Below are positions 35,521 through 48,597 of a stretch of 64,000 nucleotides of DNA, piece after piece (the first letter of the stretch is position 1; each line of letters starts with the position of its first letter). The position numbers were made by a program, and so were the translations under genes. The notes below the pieces were generated by a model. That model did not search any database, was not told where the DNA came from, and saw only the letters and a program-made list of their open reading frames with translations. Source of the DNA: Lineus longissimus (taxonomy: Eukaryota; Nemertea; Pilidiophora; Heteronemertea; Lineidae); assembly GCF_910592395.1 (NCBI RefSeq), contig NC_088310.1, positions 5,587,501 to 5,651,500 on the forward strand. Direction: 5' to 3'.

Positions 35521-36194
35521 TCAGTGACCCATTCCTATTGTCCCAAATGATCGGTGGTCGACTCAATCAGAACATCTAGGTCATGGGAAGTGGTATCATA
35601 TTCCTATTCGATATTCAATGGTTCTCAATGAACTAATAAAATCGATAAGCCCTCTGATGATCGTATGACAACTAGTTCTATGAGTTTAACCTCGTTATAA
35701 CTTGGTACCTGATAACATTAAAGTTATTCCCAAATAGTATTTGACGCTGATTGACAACATCTTCACATACACTATATATAAGGATTCCAAGCCAAAAAAG
35801 CAACAAGCCTTTAGGAGAAAGGTTTTTAAGGATATCGCTTTTGCAACAAATCTAACGTGTTTGATGATTCAAACACCGTACTCGAACCAAGCTTTTGTGG
35901 GAGAAAGCTTTTTGAGGATCCATCTCCAGCTCTCTGAGGACAAAATGTTCTGAGGATCTAGTGCTGAGGACCTAACATGTATAAAAACACCAAAACAAAC
36001 TAGAGCAACAAGCTTTAGGGAGAATAGTTTACGAGTATAATGTCTGAGGACTGGATGAGGATTATGATAGTAAGAATTCTGTAGGAGACATGTTTTAAGG
36101 ATCTTTCCCCCGAGGACAAAAAAGAACTTTTTGGGAGGAAGGCAAAGGCTTTTTAGAAGGATCTTTCTCGAAGGACGAGACTTCAGAGTCGAGT

Positions 36195-39100
36195 ATGGAG
36201 GTGGACGAAGCATTAGAAAGCCTTGGGAAGTATGGAGTCTGGCAGCTGTGGCATTATGGCCTGTTTGCCTTGGCCATGATGATTCCAATTTGCCTTCAAC
36301 TCCTCGGAATCATTTTCATTGGTTAGTATAGGATTCCGCTTAGCGGTTTTTTTCAGCCAAAATCAATGTTTCTACGTCAAATATCTGAAAAACCTTTGAA
36401 CCGGGCGAAAATAGGGATAAACTTGTCCGTACTGAAATTTTAATGCTTGTTAGGCCGGGTTCACGTATGATTTATGCCGTCACTTAATTAGAGAAGGCTG
36501 TAGCTGTCAAGTATTTCCTCAAAGGTGGCACGAGATTATCTTCTTTCGGTAAAGTGTCTTCAATTGAGATTGAAACATCATCAATTGAGATGAAAATGAA
36601 AATGGAGTAACGTTGAGTCAGTACAGAGACGTGAATCTGTAAGCTAGCATATGTTGTCTGACCGAAATATTCATCTGATGGTTTTCAGGAGCTGTTCCTC
36701 CCCACCACTGTCGAGTTGAAGACAACTCTTCGCTGGTCTATGTCGAGAAGGAGGGGGAGCTAGTCATAGACAGCTGTCACATGTTGGATTATAATGCTAC
36801 TAACGCTACCGCCGGTCAGAACGCTTCTACCGTGGCTTGTAAAGACGGGTGGGTGTATGATGAGAAGTTTGGAAATACCATTGTCTCTCAGGTAATAATG
36901 AAAAGTGACTGATTTTGGCTCAGTCACCGGTTAAATCCATATGGTGTGAATGAAATTGAGTACATCGGGGACAGGTCATTATTCTGTCTCTTAACAGTTG
37001 TCAAATAATCGAGCCCATTGATAAACAAAATACTGCACCCTGGTAATGCAGTGACTGACATCAGCAGTACGTCGTTTCTACACGAAATGAACAGCGAATA
37101 TTCGAACAGCTAATCAGTCAGCCTATCACTGTTGTCTACTTAAGAGAGTCAACTTGTAAGATTAAATTCTCGTGAAGCCTGTCTGATGATGGCCGAATTA
37201 GAACTAGATATCATGATATCTGACATTAAGTCAATATATACATGGGACTGAATATGTAAATACACATAGGCTAATTCTGACCCTTCCAAGATTGGTTGTC
37301 TAAAATGAGTTCGAAATTACAATCAGCCCCCCCCCCCCCAACAATCTGACTTCTAATCGTAAAATTTGTAAGCTGAGTGAGAGTGCATGTTATTTGGCTC
37401 TCAGATACAAGAGAATAGCATTAAAATTTCCACTGAGGACTGATGATAGCTTGAGAAACTCCCACGCCAGACTTTGGCGCCTTTGACGCTCGCTGTTTCG
37501 GCTTGGCTAAAAAACCCTGAGAAGATGCTTGAAAAAAGGAACTTATGCCTTCCGAGACTCTGTGATGTTACCAATCACCTAGCCGCGCCATTGGTGACTG
37601 TCGCTTCGTGATACTATAGTACCGTTTACCAGCGTACTTTTGCTTAGGAGGAAATGCTAGCTGTCCTTGCATTGGGAGATTGGGATGCTACCCAAGCTGC
37701 AAGAATAGACAAATCTTAAATTCTGTTAAGTTTACATTTTAATTTATTTCATTTTCCAATTTATTAATTGCAGTGGGATCTCGTGTGTGGAGACAATTAC
37801 CTATCAGAATTAAGTCAGACGTTATTTGTTGTTGGTATGCTCACGGGAAATCTTGTCATTTCGCCCCTAGCGGACAAATTCGGCCGAAAACCTGCCCTCC
37901 TCCTCTGCCATCTCATGCTGGCCGTCGTCACCTTCATTGGGGCTTTTTCGCCCAATTATTCCACTTTTGCCGTTTGTAGAGTGTTACAAGGCTTTATCGG
38001 CACGGTAAGTACAATCTTGTAACATACCTACTAATGTCTCTTAATCATTCGTTGGACATAAAGTCCCCATCCCAATTGCGCGTATACATGTCCTATCTCG
38101 CGCAGCTCTGCTGTCGTTGACCTTCCCCATTTGGTCTCTTGGCGATCTCGGTTTATTTTGATCTTCGGTGGAAAGGCATCAAGTACAATCATGTAAATCA
38201 ATTGTAACACCAGTCTCACGTCATCACCTCAAAGGCCTCCTCCGTCTCCACCCTTGGTCTCCACCCATGTACCCTTCCTCTTACTCATCGTGAATATCAT
38301 TCGGCCCTACACACTGATTCAAACCCAAATTAGTTTATCATAGCTTATTATATGGTAACAAACTATATACGTAACTAATCGTGCCTTCAGTTGATCAGGC
38401 AAATGAAGGGGTTACAGGCGATAGCAAAACAACCTCTAACCCCTTCCTTGTCTGATGAACTATGCAATGTAGTTTGCGAGAAAATTCAACCCAAGGTGAG
38501 TGAAGGTCAGAGTCAGTCAGTGTCGAAGTTATGATACCTCTTCCAGGGTATCCTCTCCACCGGTCTTATAGCTGCCTGTGAGCTCTTCCCCACCAACAGG
38601 CGAACCTTTGCTGGCATTGTCGTCGAGTTCTTTTGGGCGTTTGCCATGTTTTTCCTCTGCTTTCTGGGATACATGATTCGAGAGTGGCGCCACCTACAGA
38701 TTGCCATCGCGCTCATTCCTGCACTCAGCTTGTCAGGATTCTGGTAAGATTTAGCACCTTTCACTTTCGTGGCGCTCCATCTCAGATAGATACAATGTAC
38801 ATAGATCGAAAATGGAGTCCAAGTTTTTCGAAGTCAACTTATTTGACTCCAGCACATTGAAAGGCATTATTCGCCCTGATTCCAAACATGTCCTTACGTT
38901 TGCCAGATTGTCACTTCTGCTCATACGAAAAAGGTTGCTTGACTTCGGAGCTTTAGTTTTATACCAATTACAGTTGATGTACAGCGATCAACAGTTAGAA
39001 CTAATAACCCAAAATATGTTGTTAAACTCTTCGCAGGCTGTGTCCCGAATCTATTCCGTGGCTAGTTGCAAACAACAGGGCGAGACAGGCAGAGAAAATA

Positions 39101-41468
39101 CTCCAAAAAGCTGCTAAGATAAATAAATTAGATCTACCTCCGGTCATATTAAAGGCAGCAAAGAACGAGAAAATCATAAATCAATCAGATGATGACGAAA
39201 GATCTCCAGATGAGAAGTTGGGGAGCAAACAATTGTGCGATTGTAAGGAATGTATGGGGGAGTATTTCACTCTGGTCACCAACAGAAAACTTAGGAAGAA
39301 TACTTTGATACTGTTTTCTCTTTGGTAAGTGCATGTAGCTTCGTTATAACTTACGACGATTTCAACCTTTTGAGACATGACCAGCGCCATTAAAATGCCA
39401 TTTGACTCACTTTCCTCGAGATGAAAGCTTGGACTTTCAATATCAGGCATCGACCAGTCCGAAGTTTCCTGCATGTATCACGCTTCTTCGGCTCAGAAAG
39501 CATTTGCCTTTTGGGGCTACAGGGCATCCGATTGGTCATGACTGAGCGGGAGTCCGGAATCTTCACTTGAGGGATGGAGCGAATGAAATTTGGAAGCAGC
39601 AATGGAACAGTGATATTTCCTATAAGCGTAGCTCCTCTTAGTTTACAGGTTCATCAAAACTGAAAGCTTAAAAATGTCGTTCTAAAAACAGATACAACAT
39701 AAAGTAACTTCGATTACAGTAATGGTAATCATGTTCAAACTATATTTTCTTAACACATATGTATCTTTCATCATTGATTTCGAATCTCTTCTTCTTCAAG
39801 GTTTGTCAACAGTCTTGTTTACTTCGGTCTTCAGTTTACATCAGTGACACTGACTCCTAATCGTTTCCTCAATTTCTCCCTCAACGCCCTCGTCGAGATT
39901 CCGGCAGCCATTTTGAATATCTATTTTCTCCAGAGGTAAGGCCCAGCACGGACTTTTTTGCTGTTAAGTTATTCGTCTTCCGCGCTGACTATGCGATATG
40001 TCTGGTGAAACTAAATGTACAAACTACTCTAGACCCCTTATGGATATATTGACTGAGGGCCCATTTACCTACCTTAAAACCATTTCAGAACAGAAGTTTT
40101 ATTTTAGGTGTAACCACTCCCCGGGAACCAGTATTCTTGAAACACTGTAACTCGTCGTGAAATAACCTGGAAAACTGACAAAAGACAGGGATTTTGGTGT
40201 ATGTTGCTTACCAATGAAGCAAAAGTAGCTCCTCAATCTTAATAGCAAGTCGGTTGCATAAATGACAATTTTTTGTAGGGTTGGTCGTCGTCTGCCGCTG
40301 TGTGTGTTTCACTTCCTTGCGGGTCTCTTCCTGGTCGCCCTGCTGTTCGTGCCCCGGAAGACGCCATCGGGAGACAGTCTGGTCTGGCTCATCGTCACCC
40401 TCAACATGCTGGGGAAGCTATTCATCACTGCATCGTTTAATACAATCATCCTTTACACCCCGGAGTTATTCCCGACAAATCTAAGGTAAAATGCACCCAA
40501 ACAATGACTCATGCACTTTCATCCATTTTGGGATGGGGTCACTTGTTAATCAGGCTCGTTAGTGGTGACGCGAACGCATGAGAGTTAGGATGTATGCTTT
40601 CGCCAATCCAACAAGTTCACTGCACTTCTGGTCTTACAAGTTTTGTACATTGTACATTTTTTGAAAAACCGCAATGGTGTTTGATCTTCTTTTTTTCGGA
40701 TAGCGTCCTATTTTTTTTGTGGTGATGTTAATATCACAGCCAAACGTTCATTTAATAACCCCGGGACGTTAAGTCTCTCTCAGCAGACACGATTCTGAGC
40801 ACTATAGATACACTGTGAATTATTTCCAATTGGCTTTAGAGTGGATACATGTATATTTTAGTTCTCTCTATTTTTAGGAATACTGGTTTCGGGATAACAA
40901 GTTTTGCAAGAGTTGGTGGGATGATTGCTCCATTTTCAACATTAGCGGTAAGTTAACTTAATTTCTCATCAAAACCTCAAAATTTGTGAAGGAATCTATG
41001 CCAGCGTATGATGTTAATATTGAATATTTAAAAAAAACTTTTCGGTTATTAACATTACAATCAACTTATATCAACTTGAATCGTCAACAATATAAAAAGA
41101 GCCTCCGCTTCAGGCACGATGCCTCGCTTATCTGTCTTAACGTTCCTTCTTTACTTTTAAATCATTTAAATAGTTTTATTTTTCAGGCTCGCACCATCTC
41201 GTGGCTTCCCGGTGTGGTATTTGGCGCTCTCTCTGTGGGCGTAGGTTTGCTCTCCCTTTGCCTACCGGAGACGCGCCATCGCGCTTTGCCGCAGACCGCA
41301 GAGGAATTGGACCAATGGGATGAGGAGGATTGCTTCTCTTGTTGCCGGAAGCGGAAGGAGAGAGGAGGCAGAGGTGGTGAGGAATCGGGGGCAGGCGATG
41401 AACCTGTAACTGATAAGCTGAAACTGAGGAAATTCCCAACACCGAGCAAAGAGGATGAAATAGCATAA
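36195..41468 (+). CDS. SLC22-family organic cation/zwitterion transporter-like, copy 1
   Basis: Nine exons: 36195-36321, 36689-36891, 37774-38004, 38547-38743, 39037-39324, 39801-39935, 40279-40485, 40878-40947 and 41187-41468. They give 579 residues. SLC22 proteins are 12-helix MFS carriers of the plasma membrane moving organic cations, anions or carnitine-like zwitterions. Family marks: a first helix (about residues 20-42), a long extracellular loop with N-glycosylation sequons (NATNATAGQNAS) and WDLVCGD before helix 2, the MFS signature DKFGRKPALL after helix 2, and ESIPWLVANNRARQAEKIL in the central cytoplasmic loop. YTPELFPTNLRNTGFG marks helices 10-11, and LPETRHRALPQT follows helix 12. 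The tail is long, charged and Cys/Gly-rich (CFSCCRKRKERGGRGGEE). All exons are open, so the gene appears intact. Substrate cannot be predicted. Confidence 0.92.
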
Positions 41469-41620
41469 CGTGGTCTCTGTCATTGGACTAGGAGGTGTTT
41501 CAAGCTGAAATTGATGCGCCAGAAGCATGTCGGGAACTCTAGTCGCTCAATCTTTGTCGTAACACTGAGAAAGTAGTAGTGATGCCGATGTTTCAGATTC
41601 ACGAGTAAAATTAGTTTTGT

Positions 41621-44600
41621 TGGAGAGAGTCGAAAAGAATAGACTCGACGACTGTGTATTTAATGATGTTATCGCAGTATGATGATATTTATACATCATT
41701 ATGTACCATTATGTACGAGTCATGTAATAATACAAAGTATATTGCCTTTGAAGTTGTTTCTTTGTGCAAACCACACCCCCGGACCTGCTGCGAAAAATGC
41801 TATAAGAGTCACGTACATGTACCAATAGCTTCCCCGGGGTGCTTCAAGCACTTGCTGCATGTACTGTATTCTCAATTTGGCAAAATGTTATTGCCCTCTG
41901 GTCGCTCAGTGACCCATTCCTATTAGCCCCAACGATCGGTGGTCCACTCAATCAGAACATCTAGGTCATGAGAAGTAGTCTATCATATTCCTATTTGATG
42001 TTTAATGGTGCTCAAATTTTACATGGCTTTTTTCGGCAAATATTTCCATTTTGGCCTGTAGGCCCGGGGAGACCAGTTGATCACACACGTTTTGACACTG
42101 TTTGTGTAGGATGATTTTTCAGTGGTAGGCGTTTGAAGTGTAGGTTCATGATAGATATGAGAGACTGATTTCCAGTTGTGATTTTCGATTTACGATTTAC
42201 TTCCAACATGGTCAACATTTGAACAATTTTCAGACATGTTTTGAAAGAAATTATTACAGAAGGAGCAAAGCCTCAACACTGTCATTCGTATGTTGACCCA
42301 AAAATAATCTAGTTTTGAGGACCTAACATGTAAAAGAATACAAAAAAAACTAGAGCAAAAAGCTTTAGGAAAAATAGTTTAATGGTATCTATCAGAGGAC
42401 TGGATATAAGGATTATGATAAATGTAGTACGAAATTTGTAGGAGACATGTTTTAAGGATCTTTCCCAGAGGACAAAAAAGGACCTTTTCTGGAGGAAGGC
42501 AAAGGCTTTTTAGAAGGATCTTTCGCGAAGGACGAGACTTCAGAGTCGAGTATGGAGGTAGACGAAGCATTAGAAAGCCTTGGGAAGTATGGAGTCTGGC
42601 AGCTGTGGCATTATGGCCTGTTTGCCTTGGCCATGATGATTCCAACTTGCTTTCAACTCCTCGGAATCATTTTCACTGGTTAGTATAGGATTCCGCTTAG
42701 CGGTTTTTTCTGTCAAAATCATTGTTTCTACGTTAAATATCTGAAAAACCTTTGAACCGGGTGAAAATAAGGATAGACTCGCCCGTGCTGAAATGCTTGT
42801 TAGGCCGGGTTCACGTATGATTTATGGTGTCACTTAGTTAGAGAAGGCTGTAGCTGTCAAGTATTTCCTCAAAGGTGGCACGAGATTATCTTCTTTCGGT
42901 GAAGTGGCTTCAATTGAGATTGAAACATCATTAATTGAGATGAAAATGGAGTAACGTTGAGTCAGTACAGAGACGTGAATCTGTAAGCTAGCATATGTTG
43001 TCTGACCGAAATATTCATCTGATGGTTTTCAGGGGCTGTTCCTCCCCACCACTGTCGAGTTGAGGACAACTCTTTGCTGGTCTATGTCGAGAAGGAGGGG
43101 GAGCTAGTCATGGACAGCTGTCACATGTTGGATTATGATACTACTAACACTACCGCCGGTCAGAACGCTTCTACCGTGGCTTGTAAAGACGGATGGGTGT
43201 ATGATGAGAAGTTTGGAAATACCATTGTCTCTCAGGTAATAATGAAAAGTGACTGATTTTGGCTCAGTCACCGGTTAAACCCATATGGTGTGAATGAAAT
43301 TGAGTACACCGGGGACAGGTCATTATTCTGTCTCTTGACAGTTGTCAAATAATCGAGCCCATTGATAAACAAAAGACATGCACCCTGGTAATGTAGTGAC
43401 TGACATCAGTCGTACGTCGTTTCTACACAAAATGAAGTGCGAATATTCGAACAGTCAATCAGTCACTCAGCCTATTACTGTTGTCTACTTAAGACAATCA
43501 ACTTGTATGATTAAATTATCGTGAAGCCTGTCTGATGATGGTCGAAATAGAACAGATATAATGATATCTGACATTATGTCAATACAATCGCCATTAGTAA
43601 CTGTTGCTTCGTGATACTAGCACCGTTTACCAGCGTACTTTTGCTTCGGAGGAAATGCTAGCTATGCTCGCATTGGGAGATTGGGATGCTGCCCAAGCTG
43701 CAAGAAAAGTAGAATCTTCAATTCTGTTTAAGGTTGAATTTACTTTATTTCATTTTTCTATTTACTAATTTCAGTGGGATCTTGTTTGTGGAGACAATTA
43801 CCTATCAGAACTAAGTCAGACGTTATTTGTTGTTGGTATGCTCACGGGAACTCTTGTCATCCCGCCCCTAGCGGACAAATTCGGCCGAAAACCTGCCCTC
43901 CTCCTCTGCCATCTCATGCTGGCCGTCGTCACCTTCATTGGGGCTTTTTCGCCCAATTATTCTGCTTTTGCCCTCTGTAGAGTGATACAGGGCTTGATTG
44001 CCACGGTAAGTACATGTACATTTGCATGTAGGTTATGGCTCGTCATCCCTTGTGGGTTACATGTGTACTGTCGCACGTCATCACCTCGAAGGCCTCCCCC
44101 TTCTCCACACATGTCCCTTTCCTCTAACTCAATATGTAACTAATCGTGCCTACAGTTGATCAGACAAATTGAAGGGATGACGGGCGATAGCAAGACATCT
44201 CCTTACTCCTTCGATCTCTGATGAACCTCAGCCTCAGCTGATGGTGAGCAAAGGTCAGGGTCAGTCAGTGTCGCCGCATGCTATAATATCAAACCTTTCA
44301 GCGTCACCTCTTCTTTCCAGGGTATCATCTCCACCGGATTTATTGTTGCCTGTGAGCTCTTCCCCGCCAACAGGCGAACCGTTGCAGGCGTTGTCATCGA
44401 GTTCTTTTGGACGTTTGCCATGTTTTTCCTCTGCTTTCTGGGATACATGATTCGAGAGTGGCGCCACCTACAGATTGCCATCGCGCTCATTCCTGCACTC
44501 AGCTTGTCAGGGTACTGGTAAGTCTGCCCGCAGAAGATTTAGCACCTTTCTCTTTCGTAGCGCTCCAACTCGGGTAGATACAATGTACATGTATATAGAT

Positions 44601-47600
44601 CACAAATGGAGTCCAATTTTTAAGTTCTTCGAAGTCAACTTATTTGACTCCAGCACATTGAAAGGCATTCTTCGCCCGGATTGCAAAAATGTCCTTACGT
44701 TTGCCAGATTGTCACTTCTGCTCATACGAAAAGGGTTGCTCGACCTCGGAGCTTTAGTTCTATACCAAATACAGTTGATGTACAGCGACCAATAGTTAGA
44801 ACTAATGACCCAAAATATGTTGTTAAACTCTTCGCAGGCTGTGTCCCGAATCTATTCCGTGGCTAGTTGCAAACAACAGGGCGAGACAGGCAGACAAAAT
44901 ACTCCAAAAAGCTGCTAAGATGAATAAATTAGATCTACCTCCGGTCATATTAAAGGCAGCAAAGAACGAGAAAATCATAAATCAATCAGATGATGACGAG
45001 AGATCTCCAGATGAGAAGTTGGAATACAATCAATGGTGCGATTGTAAGGAATGTATGGGGGAGTATTTCACTCTGTTCACCAACAGAAAACTTAGGAAGA
45101 ATACTTTGATACTGTTTTCTCTTTGGTAAGTGCATGTAGCTTCGTTATAACTTACGACGATTTCAACCTTTTGAGACATGACCAGCGCCATTAAAATGCC
45201 ATTTGACTCACTTTCCTCGAGATGAAAGCTTGGACTTTCAATATCAGGCATCGACCAGTCCGAAGTTTCCTGCATGTATCACGCTTCTTCAGCTCAGAAA
45301 GCATTGGCCTTTTGGGGCTACAGGGCATCCGATTGGTCATGTCTGAGTGGGAGTCCGGAATCTTCACTTGAGGGATGGAGCAAATGAAATTTGGAAGCAG
45401 CAATGGAACAGTGCTATTTCCTTTAAGCGTAGCTGCTCTTAGTTTACAGGTTCATCAAAACTGAAAGCTAAAAGATGTCGTTCTAAAAACAGATATAACA
45501 GAAAGTAACTTAGATTACAGTAATGGTAATCATGTTCAAACTATATTTTCTTAACACATATGTATATTTTTCATCATTGATTTCATCTCTTCTTCTTCAA
45601 GGTTTGTCAACAGTCTTGTTTACTTCGGTCTTCAGTTTACATCAGTGACACTGACTCCTAATCGTTTCCTCAATTTCTCCCTCAACGCCTTCGTCGAGAT
45701 CCCGGCAGTCATTTTGAGTTTTTATTTTCTCCAGAGGTAAGGCCCGGCACAGACTTTTTTGGCGCTGATATGTACTAACTGCTCCAGACCCCTTTTGGAT
45801 ATATTGATGCGGGCCCAGTTACTTACCTGAAAGTTAAAGCTATTTCAGAATAGAATTTTGTTTTAGGTGTCACACAAAGTTTTGTTAGGGGTAACACTTG
45901 ACGTAATCACTCCCCAAGAGCCACTCCTCGAGTATTCTTGAAACGCTGTCAACTCGTCGTAAAATGACCCGGAAGACTTACAAAACACTGGGATTTTGCT
46001 ATGTGTAGCTCATCAATGAAGCAAAAGTAGCTCCTCGATCTTGGCAAGTCGGTTGCTTTATACCTTTTTTTGAAGGGTTGGTCGTCGTCTGCCGCTGTGT
46101 GGTTTCCACTTCTTTGCGGGTCTCTTCCTGGTCGTCCTGGTGTTCGTGCCCCGGAAGACGCCATCGGGAGACAGTCTGGTCTGGCTTATCGTCACCCTCA
46201 ACATGCTGGGGAAGCTATTCATCGCTGCATCGTATGATACAATCTTCCTTTACACCCCGGAGTTGTTCCCGACAAATCTAAGGTAAAATGCTCCCAGACA
46301 ATGACTCATGCACTTTCATCCATTTTGGGATGTGATCACTTGTTTATCATTTTCACAATAACGGCTTTCGCCAATCCAACAAAGTTCACTGCACTTCTGG
46401 GCTGATGGTCTTCTTTTTTTCGGATAGTGTCCTGTTTTTTGTGGTAAAGTTAATATTACAGCCAAACGTTCATTTGATAACCCCGAGACATTTAGTCTCT
46501 CTCAGACTCGATTCTAAGCACTACAGAAATGTTATTTGGACACACTGTGAATTATTTCCGAGTGGCTTCGGTCGTATGATACATGTATGCATATCTTAGT
46601 TCTCTCTACTTTTAGGAATACTGGTTTCGGGATATCAGCTTTTGCAAGAGTTGGTGGGATGATTGCTCCATTTTCAACATTAGTGGTAACTTGATTTCTC
46701 ATCAAACCTCAAAATTTGTGAAGGAATCTATGCCAGCCTGTGATGGTAATATTGAATATTTAAAAACAAACCTATTCGATTATTAACATTACAATAATCT
46801 TATATTGAAGAATCGTCAACACAGATTATCGTTAATTATAAAGAGCCTCTGGTTTAGGCACGATGCCTCGCCTATCTGTCTTAACGTTCCCTCTTTACTT
46901 TCAAATCATTTGAATGATTTTATTTTTCAGGCTCGCACCATCTCGTGGCTTCCCGGTGTGGTATTTGGCGCTCTCTCTGTGGGCGTAGGTCTGCTCTCCC
47001 TTTGCCTACCGGAGACGCGCCATCGCGCTTTGCCGCAGACCGCAGAGGAATTGAACCAATGGGATGAGGAGGATTGCTTCTCTTGCTGCCGGAAGCGGAA
47101 GGAGAGAGGAGGCAGAGGTGGTGAGGAATCGAGGGCAGGCGATGAACCTGTAACTGATGAGCCGAAACCGAGGAAATTCCCAACACCGAGCAAAGAGGAT
47201 GAAATAGCATAACGTGGTCTCTGTCACAGGAGGTATTTCAACTGAGCTGAAATTGATGCGCCGAAGCCATGCGGAGAACTCTAGTGCTTGAGAAAGGACG
47301 CATGGGGATGCCATGATGCGGGCCTATTTGACCTGCCACGTGATAAAACAGGGTAGATGATGTTTTGTATTTGATTAGAATTTATTTGATCAATGACTTA
47401 TCAATTATTTATTTGGTTGCTGATTAGCGTACGGTACAGACTCTCTTGTCGGCCGTGGTACAAAAATCTGTTCGAATGTTCTAGATACTCGACAAAATTC
47501 CTGGAATGCCTCTCGAGAAATATCCTTTTCTCATTGAAAAACCGTACTTAAAAAAGTGTTCCTACCTTTGTATTTTTGAGTAAATGTACTTGGTCGATGC

Positions 47601-48045
47601 ATCGTTACAGTATATTTGTACGAATTATTTGCACGTCTTCAATGTATTTATAATAATTCCTGATGACAAAGTAATTTACATATTAAACAATTGTTTTCTA
47701 TTGTTCTTAGTTGTTTATACCAAATTCCAAGGTTCGATAGTATTTAATTGACACCTTATACGTGTTTATTCTTGGTTAAAATGGGTTACACTTATCGGTT
47801 TACAGAAATATTCTTATGAAGAACAAGATGTTGATATGACGGCTTTCAGCCTGGAACATCCGTTCCCGAAATGGTCAGAGTCCAATTAGCACAGATAAGG
47901 CAGTAATGAAGCACTGACTGAAAGCACGATTTGTTACCTTTTGACTGTCGACCAATAAACTATTCATTTTGAATTAGGTTACCAGTAGAGATACCGATGT
48001 TTCAGATTCACGAGCAAAATTAGTTTTGTAGGAGAGAATCGAACC
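41621..48045 (+). repeat. SLC22 tandem-duplication unit 2
   Basis: Sister of 34802-41620. A third partial copy of the boundary sequence (GATGTTTCAGATTCACGAG with its flank) lies at 47998-48045, matching 41587-41632. The 47290-47985 segment has no counterpart in unit 1, so it was either inserted here or deleted there. Confidence 0.8.
42552..47212 (+). CDS. SLC22-family organic cation/zwitterion transporter-like, copy 2
   Basis: Nine exons with lengths identical to copy 1: 42552-42678, 43033-43235, 43775-44005, 44321-44517, 44838-45125, 45602-45736, 46076-46282, 46616-46685 and 46931-47212 (579 residues). It has the same SLC22 landmarks, including DKFGRKPALL, ESIPWLVANNRA and LPETRHRALPQT. Differences are scattered substitutions, such as GFIVACELFPANRRTVAGVV against GLIAACELFPTNRRTFAGIV, NTTAGQNAS against NATAGQNAS in the glycosylated loop, and Phe to Tyr at the end of exon 4. 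No stop or frameshift was seen, so both copies look functional. An AATAAA at 47954-47959 is a possible distal poly(A) signal. Confidence 0.92.
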
Positions 48046-48597
48046 AGCGATCCTCCCTTTCTAGTAATGCCGTAAGTGGAGGTATTAAAGTATGCCAGAA
48101 AAGGAATACTCCATTGTAAACCAACGTTCTAAAGTACCAGATGTTCCATCGAGCACTTCCGTACGAAATCCTAACTTAAAATGTTGTTCAGTTCAGAATC
48201 GGGGCCCGCGGTTTCATCAGCTTTAAAGTCAACAACAGACTGGACGGTATCCTCTTCGATCAATTCTTCAACCACAACCATCATACAACGGGAAAACCAC
48301 AGTTTGGAATATCATTAGACGCCCGGTACTGATTCGAAACAACCCAATGTCGGTAATATGGAGGAAAACCGTAGACAGCGACCAGGTAGGTCAGATTGAG
48401 TTACACAATTCGCCGGTAGGGGTCTCTTCTATCTCAAAGTACATCGGAACCATTCATGCTTGGTTGAGGAATATTATTATTGCTGATCCCAAAAAACCCT
48501 AATGCAAACTAGTCACCTGAATACCACCAATTTCACTCCCTTGCTCCTGCCTACCGTCCCCATTGACACAACATCTTGAGGTCTCTTATCGTGAGTA
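47213..48597. other. intergenic and probable 3' UTR of SLC22 copy 2
   Basis: AT-rich sequence with an AATAAA at 47954. It contains a partial third copy of the SLC22 duplication boundary (47998-48045). Nothing gene-like was seen up to the stop codon of the convergent homeodomain gene at 48598. Confidence 0.45.

Larger units (their letters stand above)
34802..41620 (+). repeat. SLC22 tandem-duplication unit 1
   Basis: Collinear with 41621-48045: matching upstream flank (CCACACCCCCGGACCTGCTG at 34909 and 41771), matching exons, and much matching intron sequence, which points to a fairly recent event. Unit 1 has extra sequence at 35189-35520 (transposon) and longer introns in places, for example 37210-37580. 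Confidence 0.85.

Noticed and set aside
35378-35566. 62-residue minus-strand frame over the palindromic element
   Set aside because: It arises from the inverted repeats themselves. No protein-like features.
41176-41528. minus-strand frames antisense to the last SLC22 exon, and the same at 46920-47314
   Set aside because: Mirror frames of a GC-rich coding exon, reproduced in both tandem copies because the exon itself is conserved.
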